A stretch of 64,000 nucleotides of DNA, from NCBI RefSeq assembly GCF_003711265.1, contig NZ_CP024634.1, forward strand, positions 868,001 to 932,000, in the 5' to 3' direction. Numbering within the stretch: position 1 is the first letter of the stretch; the number at the start of each line of letters is the position of its first letter. This DNA is from Bathymodiolus thermophilus thioautotrophic gill symbiont. Its GTDB lineage: Bacteria > Pseudomonadota > Gammaproteobacteria > PS1 > Pseudothioglobaceae. Below, piece after piece: positions 1-8,470 of the stretch. The notes under the pieces are model-generated. The model was not told the DNA's origin. It saw only the letters and a list, made by a program, of their open reading frames with translations, and did not search any database. The translations under genes were made by a program, and so were the position numbers.

Positions 1-1
1 A

Positions 2-640
2 GATTTTAAGTTGGATATTATGGTGGGAGAAGGTGTGGCAGCACATTCAGTGCAATTAGATTTGCCTCCATTTACTATGATTGGTGCGACTACGAGAGCG
101 GGTATGCTGACTTCGCCACTGCGGGATAGATTCGGCATTGTGCAACGATTGCAGTTTTATGAAGTGCGGGATTTGCAGACGATTGTTAAGCGTTCTGCTG
201 GTATTTTGGGTATTGAAATAGAAGATAAGGGTGCGTTGGAAATTGCCAAACGCTCTCGTGGCACGCCTAGAATTGCCAATCGCTTGTTGCGTCGAGTGCG
301 TGATTTTGCAGATGTTAAGACCGATGGGTTTGTCCATCAACAGATTGCACGACAAGCATTGAGTGAGTTAAAAGTAGATGAATTAGGTTTGGAGCAATTA
401 GACCGAGAATATTTGTCAATGATTACACAGAAATTTGGTGGTGGACCAGTAGGATTGGACACATTGTCAACGGCAATTGGAGAGGAACGAGGCACTTTAG
501 AGGATATGGTGGAGCCGTATTTGATTCAGCAGGGTTTTATTATGCGTACGCCACGGGGGCGAAGTGCAACCCATTTAGCGTATGCACATTTGGGTTTGAA
601 GAGTCCTGATTCAGTGGTAGATTTGTTTAATGGACAGTGA
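2..640 (+). CDS. ruvB: Holliday junction branch-migration helicase RuvB (3' part)
   Basis: RuvB is the hexameric AAA+ motor that drives branch migration of Holliday junctions with RuvA, before RuvC cuts them. The window opens inside the gene: the frame is open from base 2 (D-F-K) and has no start codon here. About 212 of the usual ~340 residues remain. Visible are the end of the AAA+ core (IGATTRAG, then SPLRDRFG with the sensor/arginine-finger region) and the small winged-helix C-terminal domain ([11 protein letters not shown], then TPRGR). The TTG at 11 is not the true start, because the upstream codons continue the RuvB sequence. ruvC lies about 6.8 kb downstream rather than beside it; ruvA is not in the window. 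Confidence 0.97.
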   Translation, partial: DFKLDIMVGEGVAAHSVQLDLPPFTMIGATTRAGMLTSPLRDRFGIVQRLQFYEVRDLQTIVKRSAGILGIEIEDKGALEIAKRSRGTPRIANRLLRRVRDFADVKTDGFVHQQIARQALSELKVDELGLEQLDREYLSMITQKFGGGPVGLDTLSTAIGEERGTLEDMVEPYLIQQGFIMRTPRGRSATHLAYAHLGLKSPDSVVDLFNGQ

Positions 641-677
641 GTAGAAGGTAAAATAATCATTTTTTGGAGAAAGATAA

Positions 678-1325
678 ATGGACGATAGTATTAGTATTTT
701 GAGTTTAATCATTGAGGCTGACTTAGTGGTGCAGTCGGTAATGGGAGTTTTGGCAGTCATGAGTATTTATTCTTGGACGATTATTTTGTCGAAAAAGAAA
801 ATTTTAATAGACACTAAGGACGATATTAAAAAATTTCTTAAGCATTTTTCAACCAACAAAACCCCAGATGAATTAAAGTCTCAATTGCCATATTCAGGTG
901 CAATGGTAGGTATTTTTACCGCAGGCTATGGCGAATTTACCCGTTCAACCACAAGCAAAAATCAAGCAAATTCCGAGCGTGCTTATCGTCTAATGAACAC
1001 CACAGCAAATGATGAAATTGATCGTCTGGATAGCGGATTAAGCGTGTTAGCAATGATTGCTTCTTCTAGTCCTTATATTGGTTTATTCGGTACCGTGTGG
1101 GGCATTATGCATTCTTTTATTGGTTTGGCATCGGTTAAGCAGGCGAGTATTGCCGTGGTTGCACCGGGTATTGCCGAAGCGTTAATTGCTACTGCTTTTG
1201 GCTTATTTGCTGCTATTCCAGCGACTATTGCTTACAATCGTCTTATTTCTCAAGTCGGGGAAATTGACAATCAATACAGTGCTTTTATTGAAAAAATGTT
1301 TGTTGTATTCCAAAGACAAAAATGA
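678..1325 (+). CDS. tolQ: Tol-Pal proton channel subunit TolQ
   Basis: TolQ is the inner-membrane stator subunit that, with TolR, uses the proton motive force to energise TolA, so that the Tol-Pal system constricts the outer membrane at division. The 215 residues match the MotA/TolQ/ExbB family: an N-terminal membrane helix (residues ~15-35), a cytoplasmic loop, then two helices around SSSPYIGLFGTVWGIM and IAEALIATAFGLFAAIPA. A GGAGA-type ribosome site (665-670) precedes the ATG. The stop overlaps tolR by four bases (ATGA), which indicates translational coupling. ExbB is the alternative, but the tolR-tolA order settles it. Confidence 0.95.
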   Translation: MDDSISILSLIIEADLVVQSVMGVLAVMSIYSWTIILSKKKILIDTKDDIKKFLKHFSTNKTPDELKSQLPYSGAMVGIFTAGYGEFTRSTTSKNQANSERAYRLMNTTANDEIDRLDSGLSVLAMIASSSPYIGLFGTVWGIMHSFIGLASVKQASIAVVAPGIAEALIATAFGLFAAIPATIAYNRLISQVGEIDNQYSAFIEKMFVVFQRQK

Positions 1326-1744
1326 TTACTTTGCCTAAACGCAGCCGTGCCAATGTTGATGCCAATATCAATATCGTGCCGTATATTGATGTGATGTTGG
1401 TGCTGTTGGTGATTTTTATGATGACCACGCCAATTATTGAGCAGGGGATTGAGGTTGATTTGGCTTTGATGGACGATGTTGATGTGTTGGAGTTAACCCA
1501 TATTGCACCAGTGATTATTTCCATGGATAAACATGGGGTATTGTATATTGGGGCATCAAAAATTCCTGCCACTCCAGAGCAGGTTGTTGCAGAAATTAAG
1601 GTGGAGATGGAATTAAATTCGAACTTAAAATTAAAGGTTTTAATTAGACCCGATAAGGGTGTTAAACTTGAGAAGTATGTTGAGTTGTTGAAATTTATTC
1701 AAAAAAATACGGATATTGAAAGCGTGGGAATGATTGGCAGATGA
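1322..1744 (+). CDS. tolR: Tol-Pal system protein TolR
   Basis: TolR is the ExbD-family partner of TolQ, with a single N-terminal membrane helix carrying the proton-conducting aspartate and a periplasmic domain that contacts peptidoglycan. The 140 residues show the family signature INIVPYIDVMLVLLVIFMM (residues ~17-35), with the Asp in YID. The periplasmic part ends in IQKNTDIESVGMIGR, close to other TolR C-termini. The gene overlaps tolQ upstream by four bases and tolA downstream by four, so the three form one translationally coupled unit. Confidence 0.95.
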   Translation: MITLPKRSRANVDANINIVPYIDVMLVLLVIFMMTTPIIEQGIEVDLALMDDVDVLELTHIAPVIISMDKHGVLYIGASKIPATPEQVVAEIKVEMELNSNLKLKVLIRPDKGVKLEKYVELLKFIQKNTDIESVGMIGR

Positions 1745-2703
1745 ATTTATATTGGTTAAAAAACAAGGCACCCAAAATAGCCAAAGCACATCCTGTTGCT
1801 TTTGGCTTTTCAGTGGCTATTCATTTATTATTGTTGATTGCTTTATTTTGGGAGCAGGCATCGCCAGAAAAAAAGCCAATAAAAAAAATCAATACCGTTA
1901 CAATACCCGTTCAGATTAAAAAACAGCAGGCACCAGCGCAAGCACCACAAGAACAAGAGCAAGAACGAAGTGCAGTACCGAGTGTCAGCAACAAAAAGAA
2001 AAAAATAGAACTTAAACAATATATTATCTCTCAATCTGCTTTGGACAAAGCAAGAAGAATAAAAACCAAAAAAGTTAAACAAGAAAAAGCACGCATTAAG
2101 CGATTAAAAACAGCGGAAAAGCGCATTGAAAAAGAACGCTACAAAGAACAACAACGCTTAAAGAAACTCAAGGCTAAAGTTAAACAAGAGAGAAAAGCCA
2201 AAGCCATTGCAGAAGCAAAACGAAAAAAAGCCCAAAAGAAGGCAAAATTAGCCACAAAAAAAGCCAAACTAGAAGAAAAGAGAAGGCAAAAAATTATCAA
2301 AAAACGCCTAGCCGAAATCAAAAAGTTTGAATTAGAAAAAAGAAATCGTAACTTGGCTAAAAAAGCACAATTAGCAGAAGACCAAAGAAGACAAAAAGCA
2401 CGGAGAAGCATCCTAGAAGAACTGAAGGCACAATACATTACTCAAATTGCCGCCAGAGTGAAGGAAAATTGGCGCTATACAGGCGCACAGGACGATTGGG
2501 GCTGTTTGGTTTTTCTTTTGCAAGATAAAAACGGCTATGTGAAAAATGTTACTTTGAAATCTTGTAGCGTCAGTAACAAGGGAAGGGAAAAATCTTTTAA
2601 GAATGCTATTATACGAGCCGTTGAAAAAGCCTCTCCCTTGCCAGAAGCGCCTGATAAACTGGTATTTGACCGAGAAATAATATTTCACTTTAAGGTAAAT
2701 TAA
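1741..2703 (+). CDS. tolA: Tol-Pal system protein TolA
   Basis: TolA spans the periplasm and links the TolQR motor to TolB and Pal. The 320 residues have the standard three-part plan: a single N-terminal membrane helix (PVAFGFSVAIHLLLLIALFW, ~20-40), a very long Lys/Ala/Glu/Arg-rich helical rod (~70-230), and a compact C-terminal domain (~235-320) with two cysteines (WGCLV and KSCSV) and the closing FDREIIFHFKV strand. tolB and pal do not follow. The next gene is an orphan antitoxin-like gene that starts on the last base of the tolA stop, so the usual tol operon is cut short or rearranged here. Confidence 0.92.
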   Translation: MNLYWLKNKAPKIAKAHPVAFGFSVAIHLLLLIALFWEQASPEKKPIKKINTVTIPVQIKKQQAPAQAPQEQEQERSAVPSVSNKKKKIELKQYIISQSALDKARRIKTKKVKQEKARIKRLKTAEKRIEKERYKEQQRLKKLKAKVKQERKAKAIAEAKRKKAQKKAKLATKKAKLEEKRRQKIIKKRLAEIKKFELEKRNRNLAKKAQLAEDQRRQKARRSILEELKAQYITQIAARVKENWRYTGAQDDWGCLVFLLQDKNGYVKNVTLKSCSVSNKGREKSFKNAIIRAVEKASPLPEAPDKLVFDREIIFHFKVN

Positions 2704-3074
2704 TGACAGAAGAGCAACAAAACCAACTTACTTTTCGCTTGACCCAAGTGATGGAAGGTTGGAAATTAACAGACCAAGAGCAAATTACTTTATTGGGTTT
2801 GTCATTAAAGCCTAGACATTTGTATTTATATCGCAGAGGCGACAAGTCGTTTGATTTTGATGAAGTTTTAATTGAACGAGCCAAGATGGTTTTAGGTATC
2901 CACGAAGCTTTGGGTACAACTTATCCGACCAATCGTGAATATGCAGCAATTTGGTTAAAACGAGCAGTGAAGAAATTTAAACACAAAGCACCGCTAGAGT
3001 TAATGCTCAGTGGTGACACAGGAATGAAACGAGTGTGGCACTTTTTAGATTGTACACAAGGCTGGAGAGACTAA
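2703..3074 (+). CDS. Xre/MbcA/ParS-type (DUF2384) toxin-binding domain protein, no toxin partner seen
   Basis: This 123-residue protein carries the region typical of Xre/MbcA/ParS antitoxins: TNREYAAIWLKRA, then APLELMLSGDTGMKRVWHFL. In those families it binds and neutralises a RES-domain toxin, with an upstream helix-turn-helix region for autoregulation. No RES or other toxin gene is adjacent. It is squeezed between tolA and minC with one-base stop/start overlaps on both sides, so it is translated within a housekeeping operon. That context suggests a domesticated regulator or a chromosomally fixed solitary antitoxin rather than an active toxin-antitoxin pair. The fold call rests on the C-terminal motif only. 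Confidence 0.7.
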   Translation: MTEEQQNQLTFRLTQVMEGWKLTDQEQITLLGLSLKPRHLYLYRRGDKSFDFDEVLIERAKMVLGIHEALGTTYPTNREYAAIWLKRAVKKFKHKAPLELMLSGDTGMKRVWHFLDCTQGWRD

Positions 3075-3781
3075 TGGAAAAGACCGATTTAATTGAAGTA
3101 AAAATTCAAAACGAAGCGCTTTATACACTTAAAGTATTGGGCAAAGATACCGATGGGTTGTTTGAGGAAATTGCCAATTTAACAGAAAGTGGCAAAGGTA
3201 AATTTCAACAAGCGCCCGTTGTTTTAGAGATTGAAAACAAGTATTTTCAAGTCAATGAATTGGCGGTATTGATAGAGATATTGACACAAAATAATATGGT
3301 GGCAATCGGCATTCGCTCACCAGTACAAGAATTGATTGATTTTGCTAAGTTTGCAGGTTTGGCGGTGTTTGATAAAGCAGTTATACCATCGAAAGAACCA
3401 GAGGAAGCCAAACCCAGCGAGCAGGAAAAACCCACACCCCATAGAGAATATCGTTTACCTAAAATTACGGAAGATGAAGTTGCATCAGCACAACAAGTAT
3501 TCGCCAAAAACAGTGATTTGGTGTTATTGAGTGCAGTTAAAGCCGATGGAGAAGTTATAGCACACGGCTCTATTTCTGCCTACAAAGTTGTACAAGGTAA
3601 GGTATTTGCGGGTATTGATGGTGATGAAAAAGCCACGATTTTTATCAATGAATTTGAAGCGCAGTTGATTTCTATTGCAGGCATTTATAAGCGGTTTGAT
3701 GTTGTGCCAGCCAAATTACAGTCGCATTCGGTAATGATTGATTTAAAAGATGGAAAATTGAGATTTCAAATAATTAGATAA
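3074..3781 (+). CDS. minC: Septum site-determining protein MinC
   Basis: MinC inhibits FtsZ ring assembly away from midcell when recruited to the membrane by MinD. The 235-residue product has the N-terminal FtsZ-inhibitory domain (~1-105, with [19 protein letters not shown]), a variable Pro/Glu-rich linker (~110-135), and the C-terminal beta-helical MinD-binding domain (~140-235), including [18 protein letters not shown] and the glycine-rich strand around KVFAGIDGD. An upstream start at 3035 is possible but would overlap the preceding gene by 40 bases; the ATG at 3074, overlapping that gene's stop by one base, fits better. minD and minE are not next to it. Confidence 0.88.
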   Translation: MEKTDLIEVKIQNEALYTLKVLGKDTDGLFEEIANLTESGKGKFQQAPVVLEIENKYFQVNELAVLIEILTQNNMVAIGIRSPVQELIDFAKFAGLAVFDKAVIPSKEPEEAKPSEQEKPTPHREYRLPKITEDEVASAQQVFAKNSDLVLLSAVKADGEVIAHGSISAYKVVQGKVFAGIDGDEKATIFINEFEAQLISIAGIYKRFDVVPAKLQSHSVMIDLKDGKLRFQIIR

Positions 3782-3782
3782 T

Positions 3783-5819
3783 ATGAGCACACAAGATTTT
3801 TTATTAGAACTTGGCACCGAAGAATTGCCACCTAAGTTATTAAAACAATTGTCAAACGCACTAAGCGACAATCTAACCAAACAATTGACTGAATTAAATT
3901 TGTCTTTTGACAAGGCAGAAACTTTTGCCACCCCAAGGCGTTTAGCAGTTTTGGTGCATAACTTGCAACTTCAACAACATAATCAAACCATTGAGCGCAA
4001 GGGTCCAGCAGTAAATGCACCTGAGCAGGCAGTAGCAGGATTTGCAAAATCTTGTGGCGTGAGCAAAGAAGATTTAACGCAAAAAGACCTTAATGGCACG
4101 GATTATTATTATTTCACCCAAGAGAAAAAAGGCCTGAAAACACAAGATTTATTAGCAAAAGTGGTAGATACTGCGATTAAAAAAATACCAATTACCCGGG
4201 CAATGCGCTGGGGAGATTCAGATTTTACCTTTGTACGCCCTGTGCATTGGCTGCTTATGTTGTTAGAAGGAACGGTAGTAAAGGCAAATATTATGGGGCT
4301 TGAAAGTGGTAACAGCACTCGAGGATTACGCTGGACAGGTGAGCAAGAATTTACGATTGACAGCGCCAAAGATTACCAAAAAACTTTAATGGACAAAGCA
4401 CAAATTGAAGTAGATTTTGATTTGCGCAAGGAAACCATTCGCCAACAAGTCAACCAAGAAGCCAGCAAAAAAGGCGCAACTGCCGTGATTGACGAAGCTT
4501 TGTTGGAGGAAGTCTGTGCTTTGGTAGAATACCCTTGTGCATTCTCTGGCGTGTTTGATGAGCGGTTTTTACAAGTGCCAGAAGAGGCGTTAATTTCAGC
4601 AATGAAAGCACACCAAAAATATTTTCACATGGTGGATGACAGCGGCAAATTGTTGCCCGCTTTCATCTCGGTAGCCAACATTGAATCGAGTGATTTATCA
4701 GTGATTATTGATGGCAATGAGCGTGTTATTCGACCACGATTAACCGATTCAGAATTTTTTTGGGAACAAGACAAATCCATTTCTCTAGCCGCCAGACTTA
4801 CAAAATTAGACAGTGTTTTGTTCATGAAATCACTCGGCTCAATGGGCGACAAAGCCAAACGCATTGAATCACTTGCCACTTATATTGCCAGCGTCATTGG
4901 TGCCAATGAAAAACACAGCGCCCGTGCAGGATTGTTGGCAAAAACTGATTTGGTCACAGAAATGGTGGGCGAATTTGCAGATTTACAAGGCGTGATGGGC
5001 GGTTATTATGCTAAAAATGATGGCGAAGATTCGGCAGTAGCAACAGCAATTAGCGAGCATTATCACCCAAGATTTGCAGGTGATGCATTGCCCTCTACAA
5101 AAGAGGGGTTAAGTGTGGCAATTGCTGATAAAGTTGATACCATTGTTGGTATTTATGGCATTGGCCACAAACCAACTGGTTCAAAAGACCCGTATGCGTT
5201 AAAACGAGCTGGACTAGGTTTGTTGCGGATGATGATTGAATCAGAATCACAGTTAGATTTATTGACATTGGTACATAAGTCGGCTGAATTGTATAAATTT
5301 GATGATGTTTTGGCGCGTGAAATTTGTGATTTTATTGCCGAGCGTTTATCCGCTTATTATCAAGAGCAAAATATCGAAAAAAACATCGCTCGAGCAGTAT
5401 TACATTCCACCGATGATGGTATTACAATACCAAAAAACTATATTGTTTATGATTGGCATTTGCGCATTCAAGCACTCAATGTGTTTATGCAAGATGAAAA
5501 CGCCCAGTCTTTGGTAGAGGCTAATAAGCGCATTAAAAATATTTTAAAAGATGAAGCGTTGCAAGAAACAGATACAAACTTTTCCACTCAATACGATCAA
5601 AATCTTTATGATGCCGTGAAAAGAGTGAACACAAATAGTAATGATTACACAATTATTCTAAAAGAATTTCTACAACTCAAACCCGTGATAGACGATTTTT
5701 TTGATAATGTTATGGTTAACGATGAAGACTTAAAAATCAGACACCAAAGGTTGAAGTTAATTAAGGACACAAGGCAAGCGTTCTTGTCGGTTGCCGACAT
5801 TACTTATTTATCCAAATAA
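3783..5819 (+). CDS. glyS: Glycyl-tRNA synthetase beta subunit
   Basis: GlyS is the beta chain of the bacterial alpha2-beta2 glycyl-tRNA synthetase; it carries the tRNA-recognition modules, while GlyQ holds the aminoacylation site. At 678 residues it has the normal family length. The N-terminus [13 protein letters not shown] is diagnostic, as are [18 protein letters not shown] and the HD-type segment near YYAKNDGE and [17 protein letters not shown]-terminal anticodon-binding-like helical region follows. The gene starts one base after the minC stop, and dtd overlaps its own stop (TAATG). glyQ is not in the window. Confidence 0.96.
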   Translation: MSTQDFLLELGTEELPPKLLKQLSNALSDNLTKQLTELNLSFDKAETFATPRRLAVLVHNLQLQQHNQTIERKGPAVNAPEQAVAGFAKSCGVSKEDLTQKDLNGTDYYYFTQEKKGLKTQDLLAKVVDTAIKKIPITRAMRWGDSDFTFVRPVHWLLMLLEGTVVKANIMGLESGNSTRGLRWTGEQEFTIDSAKDYQKTLMDKAQIEVDFDLRKETIRQQVNQEASKKGATAVIDEALLEEVCALVEYPCAFSGVFDERFLQVPEEALISAMKAHQKYFHMVDDSGKLLPAFISVANIESSDLSVIIDGNERVIRPRLTDSEFFWEQDKSISLAARLTKLDSVLFMKSLGSMGDKAKRIESLATYIASVIGANEKHSARAGLLAKTDLVTEMVGEFADLQGVMGGYYAKNDGEDSAVATAISEHYHPRFAGDALPSTKEGLSVAIADKVDTIVGIYGIGHKPTGSKDPYALKRAGLGLLRMMIESESQLDLLTLVHKSAELYKFDDVLAREICDFIAERLSAYYQEQNIEKNIARAVLHSTDDGITIPKNYIVYDWHLRIQALNVFMQDENAQSLVEANKRIKNILKDEALQETDTNFSTQYDQNLYDAVKRVNTNSNDYTIILKEFLQLKPVIDDFFDNVMVNDEDLKIRHQRLKLIKDTRQAFLSVADITYLSK

Positions 5820-6256
5820 TGAAAGCACTCATTCAACGCGTTAGTAGTGCTAAAGTTGAGGTGGATGGCAGTATAACAGGGGCAATCAAACAAGGTATTT
5901 TAGTTTTTATCGGCATTGAAAAAACAGACGAAAAGCCGCAAATTGATAAAATGATTAAAAAACTATTGGCTTACCGAGTGTTTTACGACGATGATGGCAA
6001 AATGAATTTATCGGTCGCTGATATTAACGGCGGGGTGCTTGTGGTTTCTCAATTCACTTTGGCAGCTGATACCAAATCAGGCACCCGTGCTGGTTTTTCT
6101 ACGGCGAAACCGCCCGCACCAGCAGCAATTTTATATGATTATTTTTTGAGTCAAATTAAGCAAGTTCACACACCGATTGCCAGCGGTATTTTTGGTGCTG
6201 ATATGCAAGTGTCGCTGACCAACGATGGTCCAGTTACTTTTTTATTAGAATGTTAG
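5819..6256 (+). CDS. dtd: D-aminoacyl-tRNA deacylase
   Basis: DTD hydrolyses D-amino acids, and mis-charged glycine, from tRNA, so it proofreads chirality. The 145 residues match the family from end to end: [17 protein letters not shown] at the N-terminus, the active-site segment GGVLVVSQFTLAADT (around residues 65-80), and the second signature NDGPVTFLLE at the C-terminus, equivalent to the cross-subunit Gly-Pro motif. It starts on the stop of glyS, so an aminoacyl-tRNA synthetase subunit and a tRNA proofreading enzyme are translationally coupled. Confidence 0.96.
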   Translation: MKALIQRVSSAKVEVDGSITGAIKQGILVFIGIEKTDEKPQIDKMIKKLLAYRVFYDDDGKMNLSVADINGGVLVVSQFTLAADTKSGTRAGFSTAKPPAPAAILYDYFLSQIKQVHTPIASGIFGADMQVSLTNDGPVTFLLEC

Positions 6257-6660
6257 ATTTTATTAACAGTTTGCTTGTTGAGTACGAGGAATGGTTAATA
6301 ATAGTTGGCGTTATTTCAGCGGTTGTTTTTGTTGTTAGTCTTGTGGCAATGCCATTTTTACTCAGTAAAATTCCTGTGGATTATTTTGTGCAAAACAAGC
6401 AGTGCAAGGTTGAGACTAAAGGGATTGGTGGCTTGCTGATTGTTGTTATCAAAACAAGCGTTGGTTTGGTGTTATTGCTGGCTGGTATTATTATGTTGGT
6501 AACTCCCGGTCAGGGTATTATTTCTATTTTATTGGGTTTGTTTTTATTGGAATTCCCAGGCAAGCGCAAGTTGGAGCTCAAATTTATTAACCATGAGCCA
6601 ACTTTTAAAACCCTTAACTGGTTGCGTTCCAAGGTTAATCACCCTCCATTTAAACGATAA
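6250..6660 (+). CDS. PGPGW-type small integral membrane protein
   Basis: This is a 136-residue membrane protein of unknown function. Two clear hydrophobic stretches are visible: residues ~15-40 (IIVGVISAVVFVVSLVAMPF) and a glycine-rich pair at ~65-100. The sequence VTPGQGIISILLGLFLLEFPG corresponds to the signature of putative transmembrane proteins named after a PGPGW motif. The C-terminal tail is basic and probably cytoplasmic. It begins seven bases inside dtd, so it is part of the same transcription unit. No function can be assigned from sequence or context. Confidence 0.75.
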   Translation: MLDFINSLLVEYEEWLIIVGVISAVVFVVSLVAMPFLLSKIPVDYFVQNKQCKVETKGIGGLLIVVIKTSVGLVLLLAGIIMLVTPGQGIISILLGLFLLEFPGKRKLELKFINHEPTFKTLNWLRSKVNHPPFKR

Positions 6661-6669
6661 AGGATTTTT

Positions 6670-6999
6670 ATGATAAAAATGTATGGCATTAAAAACTGCG
6701 ACACCATTAAAAAAGCGCAAAAATTTCTAACCACACAAGGCGTTGATTTTGAATTTATTGATTTTCGTCAAGACCCAATTAACGAACAAACTTTACAAAG
6801 CTTTATTGATGCTGTTGGTTGGGAAAAAGTCATTAATAAACGCTCAACGACTTATCGCAATCTGAGTGATGAGGAAAAACAAAACATCACTTTAGCCCTG
6901 ACATTAAAAAACCCAACACTGATTAAACGCCCTGTTTTAGTAACAGAAAGTGGCGTTAGTGTTGGGTTTGATAAAGAAACTTATCAAAAGTTAGGCTAG
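6670..6999 (+). CDS. ArsC/Spx/YffB-family thioredoxin-fold protein
   Basis: This 109-residue protein belongs to the arsenate reductase-like ArsC/Spx/YffB group of thioredoxin-fold proteins. Visible are the single-cysteine N-terminal loop (YGIKNCDTIKKA, Cys near residue 10), the strand FEFIDFRQDP, the W-E-K-V-INKRSTTYR segment and the cis-proline strand LIKRPVLV. YffB-like members of this length are thought to be glutathione-dependent thiol reductases; true arsenate reduction is not indicated, as there are no ars neighbours. It ends four bases into the convergent thioredoxin gene. Confidence 0.85.
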   Translation: MIKMYGIKNCDTIKKAQKFLTTQGVDFEFIDFRQDPINEQTLQSFIDAVGWEKVINKRSTTYRNLSDEEKQNITLALTLKNPTLIKRPVLVTESGVSVGFDKETYQKLG

Positions 7000-7364
7000 C
7001 CGTCTTTTTGATTCTTAGCAATTTCTTCACGCACTTTGTCCATATCCAATTCTTGTGCTTTTTTAATAACCGCCTCTAAGTCAGCACCTGACAATGCGCC
7101 AGGTTGAGAAAAAATAGCAATTTGTTCTCTAAAAATCATCAAAGTTGGAATGGAGCGAATTTGAAATTGTGCACCTAATTCTTGCTCGTCTTCAGTGTTA
7201 ATTTTTGCAAAAACTACATTGCTAATTTTCTCAGAAACCGCATCATAAGTGGGTGCAAACTGCTTACAAGGGCCACACCACGGTGCCCAAAAATCCAAAA
7301 CAACAATGTCATTTTTTTGAATTGTGTCGTCAAAATTGCTTTTATTAAGTTCTAATACTGCCAT
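6996..7364 (-). CDS. Thioredoxin
   Basis: This is a small cytoplasmic disulfide reductase with the intact active site WAPWCGPCKQ (Cys-Gly-Pro-Cys, around residues 28-31) and the cis-proline loop RSIPTLMIF. The product is 122 residues. The frame extends upstream to 7430, but ATG 7364 is preferred: it is preceded by AGAGAG and starts at the usual thioredoxin N-terminus (MAVLELNKSNF). The C-terminus has about 15 extra charged residues after the fold. A TATAAT on this strand at 7397-7392 could serve as its -10. It is divergent from ruvC and convergent with the ArsC-like gene. Confidence 0.93.
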   Translation of the reverse strand: MAVLELNKSNFDDTIQKNDIVVLDFWAPWCGPCKQFAPTYDAVSEKISNVVFAKINTEDEQELGAQFQIRSIPTLMIFREQIAIFSQPGALSGADLEAVIKKAQELDMDKVREEIAKNQKDG

Positions 7365-7433
7365 AAATTCTCTCTGTTTAAATAAAATGATATTATAGTC
7401 GTTACAAATCTTTTCGACTGATAAAATCATTTT

Positions 7434-7904
7434 ATGAAAATTTTAGGTATTGATCCCGGTTCACGCATCACAGGTTTTGGTTTAATCGAAGCAGAAAAAC
7501 TCAAACTCACTTATCTTGCTAGTGGCTGCATTCGCACCAAGGGCGAATTAACAGAGCGAATCACCACTATTTTTCAAGGCATTAGTCAAATTGTCGAACA
7601 ACATCAGCCCGATGTTGTGGTGATTGAACGCGCATTTATGCGACCCGACCGCCCCAATCCAGATGCTGCCATCAAGTTAGGACACGCACGAGGTGCCATT
7701 ATTTCAGCAGTTGGGTCTCGTGGTATTCTGATGGCGGAATATAGCCCCAATCAAATTAAAAAAACAGTGGTAGGCAAAGGGCACGCCGCTAAAGACCAAG
7801 TGGGTTATATGGTATGCGAATCTTTAAAACTCAGCAAAGCACCACAAGAAGATGCTGCAGATGCACTGGCGGGGGCTATTTGCCATGCTTATCATTGTCT
7901 TTAA
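7434..7904 (+). CDS. ruvC: Holliday junction resolvase RuvC
   Basis: RuvC is the dimeric endonuclease that cuts Holliday junctions with RuvAB. The 156 residues begin MKILGIDPGSRITGFGLI, which holds the first catalytic Asp. The second acidic residue is in VVIERAFM, and the C-terminal pair lies in the segment KAPQEDAADALAGAICHA. The length is close to the family norm. It is separated from ruvB, which lies at the window's left edge, and is divergent from thioredoxin, with only 69 bases between them for both promoters. Confidence 0.96.
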   Translation: MKILGIDPGSRITGFGLIEAEKLKLTYLASGCIRTKGELTERITTIFQGISQIVEQHQPDVVVIERAFMRPDRPNPDAAIKLGHARGAIISAVGSRGILMAEYSPNQIKKTVVGKGHAAKDQVGYMVCESLKLSKAPQEDAADALAGAICHAYHCL

Positions 7905-8059
7905 TTGCACTAAAAATTGTTCAAATTTTAAAAACAACCTAATGTCAGAGCCCTTTGTTGGAAGATGAATAAAATGCAATCAGAATTGTCATTAATGCTT
8001 GGGCAATTATAGGCGCTATTTTTTTTGACAAAAACTGAAATCTATTTGCATCGTGTTTA

Positions 8060-8068
8060 TGATATAAT
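8060..8068 (+). promoter_or_regulatory. Extended -10 promoter next to the start codon of the secreted His/Cys protein
   Basis: TGA-TATAAT reads as an extended -10 element (TG-n-TATAAT) with no good -35 at 17 bp. A start of transcription 6-8 bases downstream would fall at 8074-8076, on the ATG at 8076, and no ribosome-binding site lies before that ATG. The mRNA may therefore be leaderless. The rest of the 7905-8059 gap holds only a fragment (8000-8020) resembling the arm of a palindromic repeat found near 63.5 kb. Confidence 0.5.
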
Positions 8069-8075
8069 TTCCATT

Positions 8076-8387
8076 ATGAAAAAAATATATTCATTAATCC
8101 TTATCTTCTCACTCATTATTGGCAGTTTGTCTTCGGTGGTACACGCACACGAAAGTAATCTTGCTGATGGAGTTGATATACAAACGATTAATGTTGTAGA
8201 TGATAACCTTCAAGCAGATACCAGCAGTGCTGAATGCCATCAATGTTTGCATGCACATTTGAGTGTTGCACTTAAAAAACAATCTACTTTTGGTTTATAC
8301 ACAATTTCAAGCAAGAACATTGTGTTTTCTCGTGTAATTTACTTTTCACAAATAAACCCCCCACCTTCCCACCCTCCTAGGGTTTAA
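8076..8387 (+). CDS. Small secreted His/Cys protein at the head of the metal-efflux operon
   Basis: This is a 103-residue exported protein. The N-terminus (MKKIYSLILIFSLIIGSLSS, then VVHA|HES) is a clear signal peptide. The mature part has a Cys/His cluster (ECHQCLHAH) and ends PPPSHPPRV. Small exported proteins of similar size, with Cys/His residues and a proline-rich tail, are often found just before czcCBA-type genes (CzcI-like), where a regulatory or periplasmic metal-binding role has been suggested. The resemblance here is one of layout, not a firm homology. The frame can be read from TTG 8025, but that would place codons upstream of the signal peptide; ATG 8076 is chosen. Confidence 0.6.
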   Translation: MKKIYSLILIFSLIIGSLSSVVHAHESNLADGVDIQTINVVDDNLQADTSSAECHQCLHAHLSVALKKQSTFGLYTISSKNIVFSRVIYFSQINPPPSHPPRV

Positions 8388-8470
8388 TTTCTAACGCAAT
8401 ATTTTGCGTCTTAATAATTAGGTGTATTTTTACGCCTTGTGTTTTATTTATTAGAAATTAAGGGAAAATT

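Noticed and set aside
8025-8068. TTGACA at 8025 as -35 partner of TATAAT at 8063
   Set aside because: The spacing is 32 bp, twice the usable distance; the extended -10 alone is the better reading.
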